Notes: a model not told the origin generated them from the letters alone. A stretch of DNA of 64,000 bases from Rhizophagus clarus (GCA_015698045.1 BLAL01000338.1:744001-808000), one strand, 5' to 3'; shown: positions 1 through 12,500, numbered from the stretch's first letter. Numbers and translations are program-made.

Positions 1-534
1 TATTAAAATTAGTAGTCATTTGGTTAGTTTATAAACCAAATATATACTTAAATTATTTTTTAACAGTTTATTAAATCGGATAATTAAAAAAAAAAACAAT
101 TTTTTTATTGGCTCATTAGACTGAAATAATTAATAATTTATTTTTTTAGCAGTTTATTATTAAACTGAATGTTAACGATTAATAATTATTTTATTAATAA
201 AACGGGATAATCAAAAAAAAAAATAATTTATTTATTTTTTGATGGTTTATTGAAGTGGATAATTAAAAAAAAATAATTTTTTTCGATTAGTTAAATTGAA
301 TAATTAATAGTAATTATATTCAGTTTGTTAAACTGAATGATTAATAGCTAATTTTTTAAAATAAATTAATCCGTTAGAAAAAACAATTCATGAATCTGTA
401 AAAAAAATAAATTGATCCATAAATTATTAATTATTTCAATTATTTCGCAATAAGCCAGTAAAAAATTAATTATTTTTTTTAGTTATCCGATTTAATAAAT
501 AAACTGCTATAAAAATATGATAATTAAAAAAATG
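1..534. repeat. Degenerate A/T-rich repeat tract
   Basis: About 530 bp of imperfect repeats of the type TTTATTAAACTGAATAATTAA, separated by A and T runs, on both strands. Similar 'TTTATAAACCGAA' units occur at 27030-27200 inside the 1530-bp mobile element. No open frame of note. Confidence 0.5.
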
Positions 535-539
535 TTAGA

Positions 540-732
540 AATTTTTTAAAGTTTCTTTTTGTTTTAGTTTGTAATAGTTGGTTTGATAGGGATAAACTTT
601 TCATAATATATCTGTATTTTATTTTTTATTTTTTGATTTAGTAAAAATAAAATAATTAAATTTATGTAAATAGTCTAGTAATAAATTGTAAAATAAAGGT
701 AAATTTCGTGATTAAATCATGTAAATTCCGTA
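540..732 (+). repeat. Dispersed repeat, second copy at 25759-25912
   Basis: The stretch from 'GAAATTTTTTAAAGTTTC' to 'GTAAATTCCGTA' recurs in the same orientation at 25759-25912, with one ~35-bp insertion or deletion in the middle. In the second copy the homology runs straight into a TACGGAAT-type tract whose inverted relative lies at 1549-1660. The two halves are therefore contiguous in one place and separated by about 800 bp here. Confidence 0.7.
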
Positions 733-954
733 GATGGTACCCATTCACAAGCATTCGGCCACTTCACCTTGAGAGATGATGCTGGCAGCAGTTATAGGTT
801 TCTGCGCAATTCACAGTTCGTTAATGACTGTTCTTGTCATGGAGAAGGACCTAATACTGTTGATCCATATCCAGCAGGGACTTGGTTTGATGTTTGGGTT
901 ACAGTATATTGGAATTGTGATTTTCCTGCAGTTTGGGATGTAAGATTGCTGTAG
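733..954 (+). pseudogene. Unrecognised coding fragment (~73 codons)
   Basis: Open frame without an ATG, ending in TAG at 952. It is rich in Trp, Phe, Asp and Cys and has clearly lower A/T than its surroundings, so it is probably a piece of a real protein-coding sequence. Visible features are a Cys-Ser-Cys-His-Gly run and a C-terminal hydrophobic/aromatic stretch (GTWFDVWVTVYW). It begins exactly where the dispersed repeat 540-732 ends, suggesting it was brought in or cut off by that repeat. I do not recognise the family. Confidence 0.35.
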
Positions 955-1267
955 TACAGGAATCCACTATCGAGGTTATGTCAGATAAGTTTACTTAACC
1001 AGATTTATTTGACATCGTGAAATTTGAGACACAGTTAATTTAATATTTTGTATTTGAAACTAAATTCATAAAAAATTTATTTACCTCATTTAAAAATTCC
1101 TTGGCAATATTTTATGAATTAATCGAGTATTTAATTTTTTGCATTATTTCTTGTATATTCCTTTTTAAAATAACATGGACCATCCTTTCATTTTACTGAA
1201 TATTTTGTTTTGTTTAATTTTTTAATATTATTATACTGAGATATGGAATATTACATCTTTATAATCA

Positions 1268-1456
1268 TTAATACCTAATTTTTATTTCTTGAATTAATTT
1301 ATCAATTTGTTCGTTTTTGCTGGTCCAGTCTGCACATGGTTTAGAACACTTTATACACATACTTTTTTTAGCAAATCTTTCATTTTGACACATATAAAAT
1401 AAAATAGCAAACAACTTCGCAACAATCTTTTTCCCGACATACCCTTTACCTGACAC
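1268..1456 (-). pseudogene. Fragment of kinase N-terminal Cys-rich motif
   Basis: The C-terminal half of this open frame reads as a Cys-x2-Cys element followed by ADWTSKNEQIDKLIQEI. This resembles the 'DNF-WTSG-..-DKFIQ' motif that precedes the kinase domain in the gene at 18599-20629 and in the relic at 46.4-47.3 kb. No kinase domain follows. It is most likely an orphan fragment of that family; the upstream half of the frame is probably not coding. Confidence 0.4.
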
Positions 1457-1700
1457 CGATTTCCCGACAAGACATATTCCCGAATGAACATTTTACCGAC
1501 ATGATATAATCCCAACCCTATAAAAAATCTGGATACGTTTTTGATAAGGCTTTTGTACGGATTTTTTCCTTAGAAAAAACGTATCATAATAGTCCGTTGA
1601 AAAGATACGGAAAATTGCACAATTCCGTATTACTAAAAATACGTTATTGCATGATTTACATACGGAATTTATACGATTTGGTTATTGAATTTGTACAATT
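1457..1700. repeat. CCGACA-type and TACGGAAT-type repeats
   Basis: Positions 1457-1515 carry three units of the form 'TTCCCGACA..GACAT', like those at 16290-16385 and 21770-21890. Immediately after 'CCCTATAAAAAATCTGGATACG' at ~1517 comes a tract of 'ATACGGAAT' motifs. The segment around 1590-1650 is the inverted counterpart of 25918-25992 (shared core TCCGTTGAAAAGATACGG). Confidence 0.6.
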
Positions 1701-1750
1701 TAATCACAAATTTTATTTGGTTTGTCCATGATTTTGTTACTAAATCTAGG

Positions 1751-2092
1751 TCAAAATTATGAATAATACTGGTCAAATTTATAATTTAACTTTGGCTAAA
1801 ATTATAAGATAATGCTGGTCAGAATTATAATTTAACTTTGGCTAAATTTATAAGATAATGCTGGTCAGAATTATAATTTAACTTTGGCTAAATTATAGAA
1901 TAATTCGGTCAAATTTATAATTTAACTTTGGCTAAAATTATAAGATAATGTTGGTCAGAATTATAATTTAACTTTGGCTAAAATTATAGAATAATGCTGG
2001 TCTGGTTTACGATTTAACTTTGGCTAAAATTATTTAATTCCGGCTGAGTATAAAATAATTATAAAATATTGGCCAAATTTATAATTTAATTT
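1751..2092. repeat. Tandem repeat, ~46-bp unit, about 6-7 copies
   Basis: Each unit contains 'TGGTCAGAATTATAATTTAA' followed by 'CTTTGGCTAAAATTATA'. The last units are degenerate. No coding capacity. Confidence 0.85.
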
Positions 2093-2174
2093 TGTAGTAT
2101 AATGAATTTAAATGATTTATTAAAATATTATAAAAATAAAAATATATACAAAAAATAAAGAATACAAAGAAAAA

Positions 2175-3371
2175 TCATTCTTTATAATTGATTGGTTTTC
2201 TTTGGCATTTTTCTCTAGGCATTTCTAACTCTAATTTAACATTATAAATTAATGTTTTTAAATAATAATGTAATAAATAAATTATATTAAATTATAATTT
2301 ACATACCTTTCTTATTTAGTTCATGTTTTATTTTTAAAACTTTAACTGCCATTTTATTAATTCCACAATCATCATTGTCATAATCTAAATATTGTTTTCG
2401 AAATCTATTACTTCTGCTAGTAGATGCTGTTGTTACTAAAAATATATATAATTATTAAAATATTAGTAAAATAAGTAAATCAATATTCAAATAATATAAG
2501 ATATTACATAATTCTTCTGGTACAGATAGGCGGAAAGGACTGACTTTTTGTTTATCAACATCAATATTATGTATTTGTGATTGTCGTGGCTAATGATCAT
2601 GTTGATCTTATAAACAATAAACATATGCGTAATTAGTTAATTATTATAAATATTTTATAAATCTGAATATTACTTACGTTTAATATTTTCATTTCCATTT
2701 TCCACTTCACTTTCACTTTCACTTTCATTTTCCTTTTCCTTTTCCTTTTCATTTCCCTTTTCCTTTTCCTTTTCCTTTTCCTTTTTCTTTTCCTTTTCCT
2801 TTTTCTTGCCTTTTTTATCTTTGTTATTAATTTTTCGTTTGATATAATCACGGCGATTATGCAAATGTTTTTTTATTAATTCTTTCACAAACTAGTTCCC
2901 TTTACCAACTGGGGCATTAGGATTTCATTTTATAAACTGAAAAAAGAATAAATATTAATAATATTTTTTTTTAATTACTAGTATAATATTGTTAAGAATC
3001 CTACTCTTTTAATTATTTTTGCAATAAGGTTGATGTTTTAACTTTTATATTGAACATTAAAGTCAACATTTAGGGTCGCCATGATAAATCTTACTTCTGA
3101 CTTAAAAATAATAAAGGTTATTTTAATTATCCGATAAAATATAAACTTTAAACGTTTTTTTTTATTATTTACCAAAAGATTATTATATTCATTTTTTTTT
3201 AAATTTATTAAGGCTAAAATTTTTTCAACTTTTGTGTATCTTTCACTTGGTTTATAAACAAGTTGTGTAGGAGCAACTGTGGGTGTAGGGGTTGAAGAGC
3301 CTTGTGTTAAATTTAAAGAAGGAGCTAAAGTTTCTACAAATTTTTGGTAAACTTCTAGTTTTTTTGAGAGC
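2175..3371 (-). pseudogene. Decayed five-exon gene, Lys/Glu-rich middle
   Basis: Read on the minus strand as five exons: ~3371-3173 (MLSKKLEVYQKFVETL.., Ser/Thr/Pro linker, then an ERYTKVEKILALINLKKNEY helix); 2936-~2683 (NPNAPVGKGN.., FVKELIKKHLHNRRDYIKRK, then a long KE/ESES tract); ~2605-2507 (..KQKVSPFRLSVPEEL); ~2440-2310 (SRSNRFRKQYLDYDNDD.., basic helix); 2210-2175 (PREKCQRKPINYKE, stop TGA). Junctions at 3173/2936 and after 2310 fit GT..AG. Exon 2 contains TGA and TAG where Trp would fit, and exon 3 a TAG, so the copy looks dead. The family is not recognised; basic and coiled-coil character suggests a nucleic-acid-associated protein, which is only an inference. Confidence 0.5.
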
Positions 3372-3469
3372 ATATCGATGATATTATTAGCTGCCTTTAT
3401 AGCGAAGTAAATATTATAAAAAAAAAAATAATAATCAAAAAAATAATAAAAATCAAAATCAAAAATCAA

Positions 3470-4622
3470 AAATAATAAAAAAAAAGAAAGAAAAAAAGCG
3501 GTGAAAGAGTGATATATTTATACAGATTTATTGTTTTACCGATCTTTCTATTTGCATCACGTTATTCATTGTTTTGCAGATCTTACTATTTTAACGCATA
3601 ATTTATTATTTTGCTGATCTTTCTATTTATATATGATTATATTGTTAACACACAATGAAATCACGTGTTTATACGACTTTTCTATTTATATATGGTAATT
3701 GCATTATTAACCTATAATAAAATCACGTGACTACACGACTTTTCTATTTATAAAAAAAATATTTCGTGATAACGCGAATATGGTGTCTACCTGGAAATAA
3801 CACGAATTATTGTTGAAAAATTCGGGAAATAATTTGTTGTATGAAAAACACTAATGAATTTCTAATGCCAGAACATGGAAATGCCAGAACATGGAAGTAC
3901 TAATAAACTTGACCTAAATGCCAAATATTATCAGGTTTTAATTTTGTTTGTATATTAAGCTATGAAAATATTAAATCACTGCCTTTCCGTTCACCTAATG
4001 GTTCAAGTTAACAAAAAACATATTTATCATCATCATGATCTATATGATATCCACAAATAGTATTAAATTTTATGGCACACATTCCAATTACTTAAATTTC
4101 TATACACTATAGATCATAAAATTCCATTATATACAGTATGTAATATAATCAGATATTAGATATGTTAAAAATGCTAAATTATTATAAAAAAATTAAAATA
4201 AAACATGAATTATTTGTTAAATAGAAAGAATACTAACTAATAATGAAAACTTTTTTGAATTCTAGTATTTTCTTTAAAAAAAAAGTTGTACATGAATAAT
4301 ATAAATAAATTTTCAGTATGTACTGTAGTATATATTATTATCTTGCAAAAAATCAAGCATTAGATCATATTGAAAGCTAAAGAATAATTCTACTATGTAC
4401 TATTACTATATTTTTTATTATCACACATTACTATCAATAAATATATACTTAAATTTTAAATTGTGTTTAGAATGTAAATGCAAGTTAAATCATTCACATT
4501 TAGAACTAAAACAATAAGACATTTTTATTTAGAATGTTAAACTTCAATTGTATTGCGTATCTTTATTAGTACTGTTGTCATTATTATTGTCATTGTTGTT
4601 GTTCTTGTTGTTGTTCTTGTTC
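3470..4622. other. Non-coding A/T-rich stretch
   Basis: No convincing gene. Contains a short direct duplication 'ATGCCAGAACATGGAA' at ~3868-3895, repeated 'AATCACGTG' motifs near 3660-3730, and a GTT/CTT-rich tract at 4570-4635. Confidence 0.5.
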
Positions 4623-5968
4623 TCATTGTTGTTGATTAAATGATGATAATATTCTAGCTTTACGATTTAATGGAATGTCATATAGATGATCAATATTGTC
4701 TGGACTTTCCTAATTAAATTGAGAAGCATTTTTTTCGTCTATCTTTCACATCAAATAAATAGCTTTAATAACCACAAGAAATTGATTTTTCATCATCAAA
4801 AGTTTCACCAAAATTCTCAACATTTGAGGAAAAATTATTAGATTGGTTGATCAAATAAATTTTATTACAAGACGCGGGTGGTTCCTATCTCTTCATAAAA
4901 TTTTGTTTGTGGAAATGATGACAACTTTCAGTAATTTTATTTTTATACCTTTGACGTGATAATGATGGCTATGATGGCGTGATGATGCTGCTTTTGGGTG
5001 AGGCTTCTGATGCTATTGCTGCTAGTAGTGATGATGGTACTGCTCGTGCTATTGTTGCTAGTGGTGATGGTGGTATTGCTCGTACTGTTGTTGCTAGTGG
5101 TGATGATGGTACTACTTGTGCTATTGTTGCTAGTGGTGATAATGGTACTGCTCGTACTATTGTTGCTAGTGGTGATGATGGTACTGCTCGTGCTATTGTT
5201 GCTATTGGTGATGATGGTGTGGTATTGTTGCTAGTGGTGATAATGGTATTACTCATACTGTTGTTGCTAGTGGTGATGATGGTACTGCTCGTGCTATTGT
5301 TGATAGTGGTGATGGTGTTATTGCTCGTGCTATTGTTGCTAGTGGTGATAGTGGTATTACTCGTACTATTGTTACTAGTGATGATGATGGTACTACTCGT
5401 ACTATTGTTGCTAGTGGTGATGATGGTACTGCTCGTGCTATTGTTGATAATGGTGATGATAGTACTGCTCGTGCTATTGTTGCTAGTGGTGATGGTGGTA
5501 TTGCTCGTGCTATTGTTACTAGTGGTGATGAAGGTACTACTCGTACTGTTGTTGCTAGTGGTGATGATGGTACTGCTCATGCTATTGTTGCTATTGGTGA
5601 TGATAGTGTGGTATTGTTGCTAGTGGTGATAATGGTATTACTCATACTGTTGTTGCTAGTGGTGATGATGGTACTGCTCGTGCTATTGTTGCTATTGGTG
5701 ATTATAGTATTGCTCGTGCTATTGTTGCTAGTGTTGCTGCTTGTGGTAATCTGCTTCTCATAGTGATGTTATTTAACAATATCATTGATCAGATTTAATG
5801 AACGGAAATCCAGATCCTCTTCGCATCTTAAACTAGAACATCCCGACGAATCCTTAATATAACTTAAAATCATCATCATTCAAATTTTCTTGTATTCCTC
5901 TGAGTAATAATACCTCTCTTAATGTTCTTGAAATTGCAGGTTGTATTTCCGATGTCTCCTTTAGGCTT
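4623..5968 (-). pseudogene. Decayed gene expanded by a minisatellite
   Basis: Minus-strand coding remnants bracket a 36-bp minisatellite. Upstream piece (~5968-5860): KETSEIQPAISRTLREVLLL, then RGIQENLNDDDFKLY and a TAA. The minisatellite reads as Ser/Thr/Asn- and Pro/Ser/Ala-rich repeats (203 codons open). It continues in the same frame through TAG codons into SLSRQRYKNKITESCHHF and SNVENFGETFDDEKSISCGY (~4980-4760). A last exon preceded by a good acceptor encodes PDNIDHLYDIPLNRKARI.. and ends with TGA at 4623-4625. At least three in-frame stops make it non-functional unless spliced in an unseen way. The product is unknown. Confidence 0.45.
5026..5740. repeat. 36-bp minisatellite, about 19-20 units
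   Basis: Plus-strand unit GCTATTGTTGCTAGTGGTGA + TGATGGTACTGCTCGT. It encodes twelve residues in four of six frames (for example AIVASGDDGTAR on plus, TSSTIITTSNNS on minus), so long open frames here are by-products of the period. A few units are short and shift the frame (for example ~5215 and ~5610). Confidence 0.9.
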
Positions 5969-6734
5969 TACATTATTACGAAAAAGAAATAATTAATTTA
6001 ATCGTTTAATAATATTATATTTAAAATACACTGTTTTTAAATAATTGCTTGTCTATAAATAACTCAAACTTCACAATATTACTTTTCACACCAAGAAAAC
6101 ATAGAATACAAAACTCCATGTATTTTCCTATAAATATATTTTTTAAAATAATTTATTAAAGCAACAGTTTAAAAAAAAGAAATTTTTTAAACTGTTTGAT
6201 TGTTGGCAGTATTTCTAACAACAACTCTGGCAACTTGCGCATTTCTAGTTACATTTTGGAATTATAGATTGTGGCGCTCTTGATAAGCAACTCATTATTG
6301 TAAAATATAAAAAATATGATTAGAAAAAAAAATTATATCGGCACGAACATACAGATTTATTGCCTTATATAGTATTATACAAACCATGTGATGATCCTAA
6401 TGAACTAAATATCTAAGCCTCATTTGTAAACTTGGATTTTCATACATGGAAGTGATTAAATATAACAATACTTGAAAAATACCGATATCAATTAAAATTA
6501 CCGATATCTCTCCTATAGCAAAAAGCGGTGTATCAAATATCGGTATATCAACTAATACAATAACACAAGTCATGTGCAACTAATTTGATAGGCTTATTAT
6601 TAATCATTTGTCTAATTGGTAAGTACTAATCCAGAATGGAGTAAATTAAGATCAAATTAAGTTCGTTACGGTGTAATGCCAAAATTCACGTAATAAAGAA
6701 ATAATATTAGTACAATACGTAGTAATTGCAAGGG
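5969..6734. other. No gene seen
   Basis: A/T-rich sequence. Around 6475-6545 there are several 'ACCGATATC/ATCGGTAT' motifs similar to the subterminal motifs of the pogo element at 22.9-25.2 kb, possibly an old relative. Confidence 0.35.
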
Positions 6735-6925
6735 TAATAATTTAACCGATGGGAATTAATCTAACCGATGGGTAATAATTTAATCGATGGGAATTAATTT
6801 AACCGATGGGAAATAATTCAACCGATGGGAAATAATTTAACCGATAGGAAATAATTTAACCGACAAGGAATAATATAACCGAAGGATAATAAATGATGGA
6901 TAATAGTCCAATTGAAGGACGATAA
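6735..6925. repeat. Tandem repeat, 'AACCGATGGGAAATAATTT' unit
   Basis: Nine or so head-to-tail units of 17-20 bp, from clean copies (6735-6850) to degraded ones (GACAAGG, GAAGGAT) at the distal end. Related to the CCGACA/CACCGACA repeats elsewhere in the window. Confidence 0.85.
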
Positions 6926-8100
6926 TAGTCATAAGTTATATTTATTTTTAGATTAAATTGCATCATATTTTTATTTATTTATTTTTAGATTAAATTACAT
7001 CATATTTTTATTTTTTTTAGTTTAATTTATTTTAACATTTAAAATTAGGAAAATAGAAAGAAATAGTAGAAATTAATTTTTGAAAACTTATAAAAAGACT
7101 CAATTTTTCCTTTATGTAAAGTAGTACTAGATCGACAGTTAGAGAGCTCGACAGTTAATTCTGTTCTCTCGAATGATATGAAATAATAAAGATGAGAATA
7201 TTAATTATTGAAAGTTATTATGAATATGCTCGTGGTTTACCCAAGAATTAATTAATGTTTGAATGAATTATTTAATGATAAGAAGAATATAATATGGAGG
7301 AACTATCGCAGTTTGAAAGTTAAAAATAATAATAATAATAATTTAAAAGAATTATTAGTAATAATGAGAAATGAATTACTTGAAGTATACTTGAAAGTAT
7401 ATGAAATGGAGATGATAAGTTCGCAATAATAATGTAGTAATGAGATAATAATAAAATAATGATATGAAATAAAATGAACCAAGCATAATAAATTAATGAT
7501 ATGTTAACACTAAGGTGGCAGCTTAGTCGTTACAACGGTGTAGATTGAGGTTAGATCAAAAGATTCAATTATTTATTATAATTGAAAATTATAAAAATAC
7601 CATCACACAAAATGCGTGTTAGTGGTGTTCAATATAATATGCAATATAATCAAGGAAGGCCATGCATAGTTTATAATTTATGTATTAAACAAAGAAATAA
7701 GAAAGGCGAAGTAATATCTTTTTTTTAAAGAATATTTAAAAAGAAAAAATTTTCACCCTATTATTGTTATTAATAGAATTTATTTATTTTTATTTTAAAT
7801 ATTAAACAATTAATATGTTCAAATAAATTAATAAATATGCGTGTATTTAATAATATGTAGAATTTAAAGGATTTAAATAAATTAATTAAAGATGTATTGC
7901 ATTAATTCTAAAAATTTGTAAATTGTTGTCAGGCAAGTTTGTAAAAATAATTCAAAGAAATCATAATAAAAATTTTTTTATAAATATAGAACTCTTTCCT
8001 GACATTTGCCCCATTAAATATCATAAAAATAAATCTCACTAAACATCGTAAAAATAAATTTGAAGAAATCATAATAAAATTTATTATAAATACAGAGAAT
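6926..8100. other. No gene seen
   Basis: A/T-rich stretch with a short direct duplication around 6940-7015 ('TTATTTTTAGATTAAATT.CATCAT') and 'GATCGACAGTTAGAGAGCTC' at ~7130. No reading frame that I can support. Confidence 0.3.
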
Positions 8101-8716
8101 ATGGCATTACTAAACGCAGTCCTCCCAAATATTATCCAATAGCCTAACGACGCAGTGTTAACTTTAATCCAACGTCGTCGGGCTTATCAGCCTGACTTTA
8201 ATACAACGTCATTGCACAGGCAAAAATATATCTGGAGACAAATTAAACAAGAAATAATTACTACGCATCCAAATTTCGCTCCAAGACGAAAGCAATGCCA
8301 GAACAAATAAAACGCTCTCAGGTCAGGGTATGAGAACTTAAAAAGGTTGATAAATAGGAACCTGGACGAATTTCCAGTTCATACCCTAACACTATATGAT
8401 GAGAGATTCTATAATGAACTCTCAGATGAGTTCTGGTTGACAGAACGTAAGTATTTATTATTTAACTGATTTTCTCATTAATTCGTTGCATTTATTTTAA
8501 TAATTGCTTGTTTGCTTGTTTTAAGCATTGGTTCAGGCCACTCGGAGAAGGAGGGTGGATCGTAGGAGATATGAATATAGAGAGCGTAGACGCTATCACT
8601 CCCGATTCCCCTATCATAGACCCCACCACCGTGAACACAGCTGTGAGCGCAGGCGCTCTCGTTCTCGATCTCCCTACCATCATTCCCATCATCACCACCA
8701 TTCCCACCATTCCTGA
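8101..8716 (+). pseudogene. Myb/SANT-like (trihelix/MADF-type) gene, two stops
   Basis: Exon 1 (8101-8446) reads as a Myb/SANT-like DNA-binding domain: PNDAVLTLIQRRRAYQPDF, then YIWRQIKQEIITTHPNFAP, then RRKQCQNK*NALRSGYENLK. Intron 8447-8525 (GTAAGT..AAG) joins in phase to exon 2 (8526-8716), an Arg-rich, RS- and His-rich tail (RRRRVDRRRYEYRERRRYHS .. SRSRSPYHHSHH). Two premature stops, TAG at 8140-8142 and TAA at 8308-8310, both stand where the conserved Trp of helix 1 and helix 3 of such domains is expected. The rest of the frame (about 185 codons read through) is intact. Domain call rests on spacing of Trp and basic residues only. Compare the intact relative at 57285-57890. Confidence 0.6.
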
Positions 8717-9502
8717 CGTTATTGATATTAGATATTTTTTATCTCATTTATTTTTTATTTTTTTTTTTAAATTTTCTATTTTATATTTTATCTGATTATT
8801 TTATTTTATTTTATTTATTTTTTTTTCTGCACTTACAATTTATTTGTTTACTTTTATTTTTTATACCATCTTAATTATTTTATTCAATAAATCACAAGCT
8901 AGCTTGCTTAAAAAAAAATAATAATAATAATTATGCACACATGCATTCGACTTAAGTACAAGGTTCAAGTAAAGTTTCTTTATTTAGCGAATTAAAATAA
9001 ATTTTATGTCATGTTGATAAGACGATCCATTATGTTATAATAAATGCAGTAAACATACACGTGTGTTTGATTCAAAATAATATATTAACCTTATATTATT
9101 GATCAAAACGTGCATATTTAAAAGTATATAAAGAAGCTTTTTAATTGAATTGGATTATTAATATCAAAAAATTTGGAGTTTCCAAATTTGATTTCAGATT
9201 TAAAATGCGTTTTTGGGCGAAGTTCAAATAATATTTTGAAGATCTTTCTAAATTAGAATTTCGGTCAAAAATTGAAAGTTCAGACGAAACATTTCAGACT
9301 TTAAAAAAAATAAACAACCGAATTATTATTATTAAGATATGTTGATTTTTTTTTAATTAAACTTTAAATTGTTAATATCGATCATTAATTTACTAATCTA
9401 AATTTCTTATTTAAAGGTCCATAATTTACTCATCTTGATAGATCAAATTTTATGTTTCTCGATTGTTTATATACTACTATTATAACTTAATTTTTTTTTA
9501 CC
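8717..9502. other. No gene seen; T-rich 3' flank
   Basis: T-rich run (8740-8870) with an AATAAA at ~8885 that could serve as poly(A) signal for the preceding gene, then unremarkable A/T-rich sequence. Confidence 0.35.
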
Positions 9503-12500
9503 ATGTTAGACAAAAATATGTTATGTAAATGCACATTTTGCTTAAAAGAAGATGCTAATGGCGTATGGTTAAATCAAAACACATTTAATCACCATCGTTT
9601 AAAAATGCAAGAATATTTGGCAAAAGATAAAAATTTGGATGTTATGAGTCAACAAATAGAAGGGGATATTATTCAATATACAGGAGAAGAAAATGTGAAT
9701 CTATATGCAGAAGAGGATACGAATCTATACGCAGAAGAGGATATACATTTACAAAAAGAAAAGGATATAAATTTACATACAGAAGATAATGTAAATGATG
9801 AGTATTATTATAATGAGAGTGTTAATTTTAATGAGGATGATAATGAATATTACTCTGATTATAATGATGATAATAATGAAGAAAACAATGATGATGATAA
9901 TCGAGAGAACTATGACGATATTAATGAAAAGAACGATGATGATAATAATAATAAGGATGATGAAGACAACGACAACGATGATGATGATGATAATGATGAT
10001 GATAACGATGATGACGATGATGATGATGATGATGATGATAACGACGATGACGATGATGATGATGATGATGATGATGATGCAATGTGTGTTGATGACAAAA
10101 CTGATATTTCTGAAAAAATGATTGAAGGATTGAAATTATTGTATTTGAAATCTTTATATAATTTCACTGAATCTGCATTTGATGATATAATGAAAGTATT
10201 TGCAACAAAGAATATAAGCTTATATAAAGTTAAAAAATACTTAAAAGAAACAACAGGATTAATTCCAGTGTTTTATGATATGTGTGAAAATTCTTGTATT
10301 TGTTATGCAGGACGATATAAATCTTATCAAAGTTATCCAATATGCGAGTCTACTAGGTTAGATGCTAGGGGAAAGCAAAGAAAATTATGCCATATCTTTC
10401 AATAATAGATAGATTAATAATACAATATAAGGACGAAACTAGGGCAAAAGAATTACTTTATCGTCATGAATACAATATAAATAAAAATGATGATAATTTG
10501 GATAATATCTTTGATGGAAAAATTTATAAGGAACTTACTAAAAAGGATAATTTATTTAAAGATAAAAGAGATGTTGCATTCACAGCTTCATGTGATGGGT
10601 ATCAAATATTTAAACAAAAAACTGATGATTGTTGATTATTTCTTATAATAAATAATAATCTCCATCCTTCCTTAAGGGTAAAAAAAGAAAATTTGTTAGT
10701 TCCTTTTTTAATTCCTGGTCCAAACCAACCAAAAGATTTTAATACATTTTTACAACCATTTATTGATGAGATGAAAGAGTTAGAAAGTAAGAATTTTTTA
10801 ATGATTATTATTTAAAAATTATATTAACAAATTTTTATTTTTAGAAGGAATTACTTGTTATGATGCATGTACTAAATGTGAATTCCTACTTCATGCTCAT
10901 ATAATTACATGGACTGGTGATATCCCAGCTCTTACAAAAATAATGAATATTACCGGTCATAATTCGTACCATGGTTGTAGAATTTGCAATATTGAAGGAG
11001 TTTATTCGCAAAAACATAAGCATATTTATTTTCCTCCTAAGCAAAATTGTATGAATAAAAATCATTCAGATTGGATTGGATATATTAATGAGATAGAAAC
11101 TGCAACTACTAATAAAGAAAAAGAAATATTAATAAGAAAATATAGTAAATGCTTTAATATATTTTATCATTAAATTACTATCTATATATAACTCTTATAT
11201 ATTTAATTTTAGGAATTAAAAGCAAAAGCATCTTGTTTGAATTGTCATCAATTAAATTTCCTAGATCATTTCCCATTGACATCATGCATTTATTCTTTGA
11301 AAATATTGCACCTCAAATGTTTAAGCTGTGGTTTGCTTATTTTTTCAAAGATGATGATTTGAATGCAACGTCTTTTGCCATATCAAAATCTTCTTGGGAT
11401 GTAATCGGTATCTTAATGTAAAATAATAAAAAGGGAATGCCTTTAGTGTTCGAAAGACTGTCTCGAAACATATTCAAACATAATGCAGGATATAAAGCTG
11501 AAGAATGGGCAAATTGGATAACTCTTTATTCAGTTCCACTTATTAAAACTTTTTTGCCGGCCAAGTAAGTTTAATGATTTAGTTTAAATTATTAATATTT
11601 AATGATTAAATATTTTTTTTTAATATTTCAGATATGTTAAAGGCTGGAATGAATTTGTTACAGTGGTACATTTATGCATGCAGTCGTCAATATCTCATGA
11701 TGATAAAAAAATAATAGAAAAAAAATTATTAACCTTTTACAAATATATAGTAAAGTAAATAATTTAATTTTGTTTTTCATAAATTTTTTATTTATATTAA
11801 TAATACTAATAAACACTAATATTTTTTTAATATAGAGATTATGCAAAAGTTGATAATAAAGATCGATCAAACATATTTTTAATATCCTTTTATTATTTAT
11901 TACATGTAGCTGAAAGTATAGAAGATTTTGGTCCATGTAGAGGATATTGGCAATTTCCAATGGAGAGGATGTGTGGTATGCTAATTTCATTAGTTAAATC
12001 ACAATTACATTCTTATGCAAATCTTTGGAATAATCTTGTCCTATATGAACGATTTAATCTTTAAAATATAATAAAGAAGTTTGTAAATATATCTTCCCTC
12101 AAAAAGAAGAAAAGAAATGGCCATCTCATATAGTTTTTGCTTCTCTTTTATATAAAGAATATGAAATTTATTCTCCATCAAAACAATATACTTTAACACA
12201 AGTAGAATTAAAAAAATTAAAAGAAACTTATTCTGCTATTTATGATATAAATGTAAATCAAATTGAGGTATGTTACAATAACACAAGAATTGATCGACAT
12301 AACAATGAAACTAACATACATATATAATGCCCATACATAGAATTTCTCTCCTATTGTAAGAAAATACGGTAAACTATGTAAAGATGGTCATATTATAAGT
12401 TCTAAATGGGTGACAAAAGATAAAATAAAAAATTGAAACAATTATTCAGTTGCGGTAAATGAAATTATATTTTTAAATGTTATATTATTACAAAAATATA

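Noticed and set aside
4979..5623. 214-residue plus-strand frame and the Leu/Val/Met-rich frame inside it
   Set aside because: Both are created by the 36-bp period of the minisatellite; no start context, splice sites or conserved flank on this strand.
5026..5740. Possible CRISPR-like array of 36-bp repeats
   Set aside because: Repeats are head-to-tail without unique spacers, and the genome is eukaryotic.
9795..10167. Met/Ile-rich plus frame and Ser-rich minus frame
   Set aside because: Shadows of the GAT tract within the tnp2 coding sequence.
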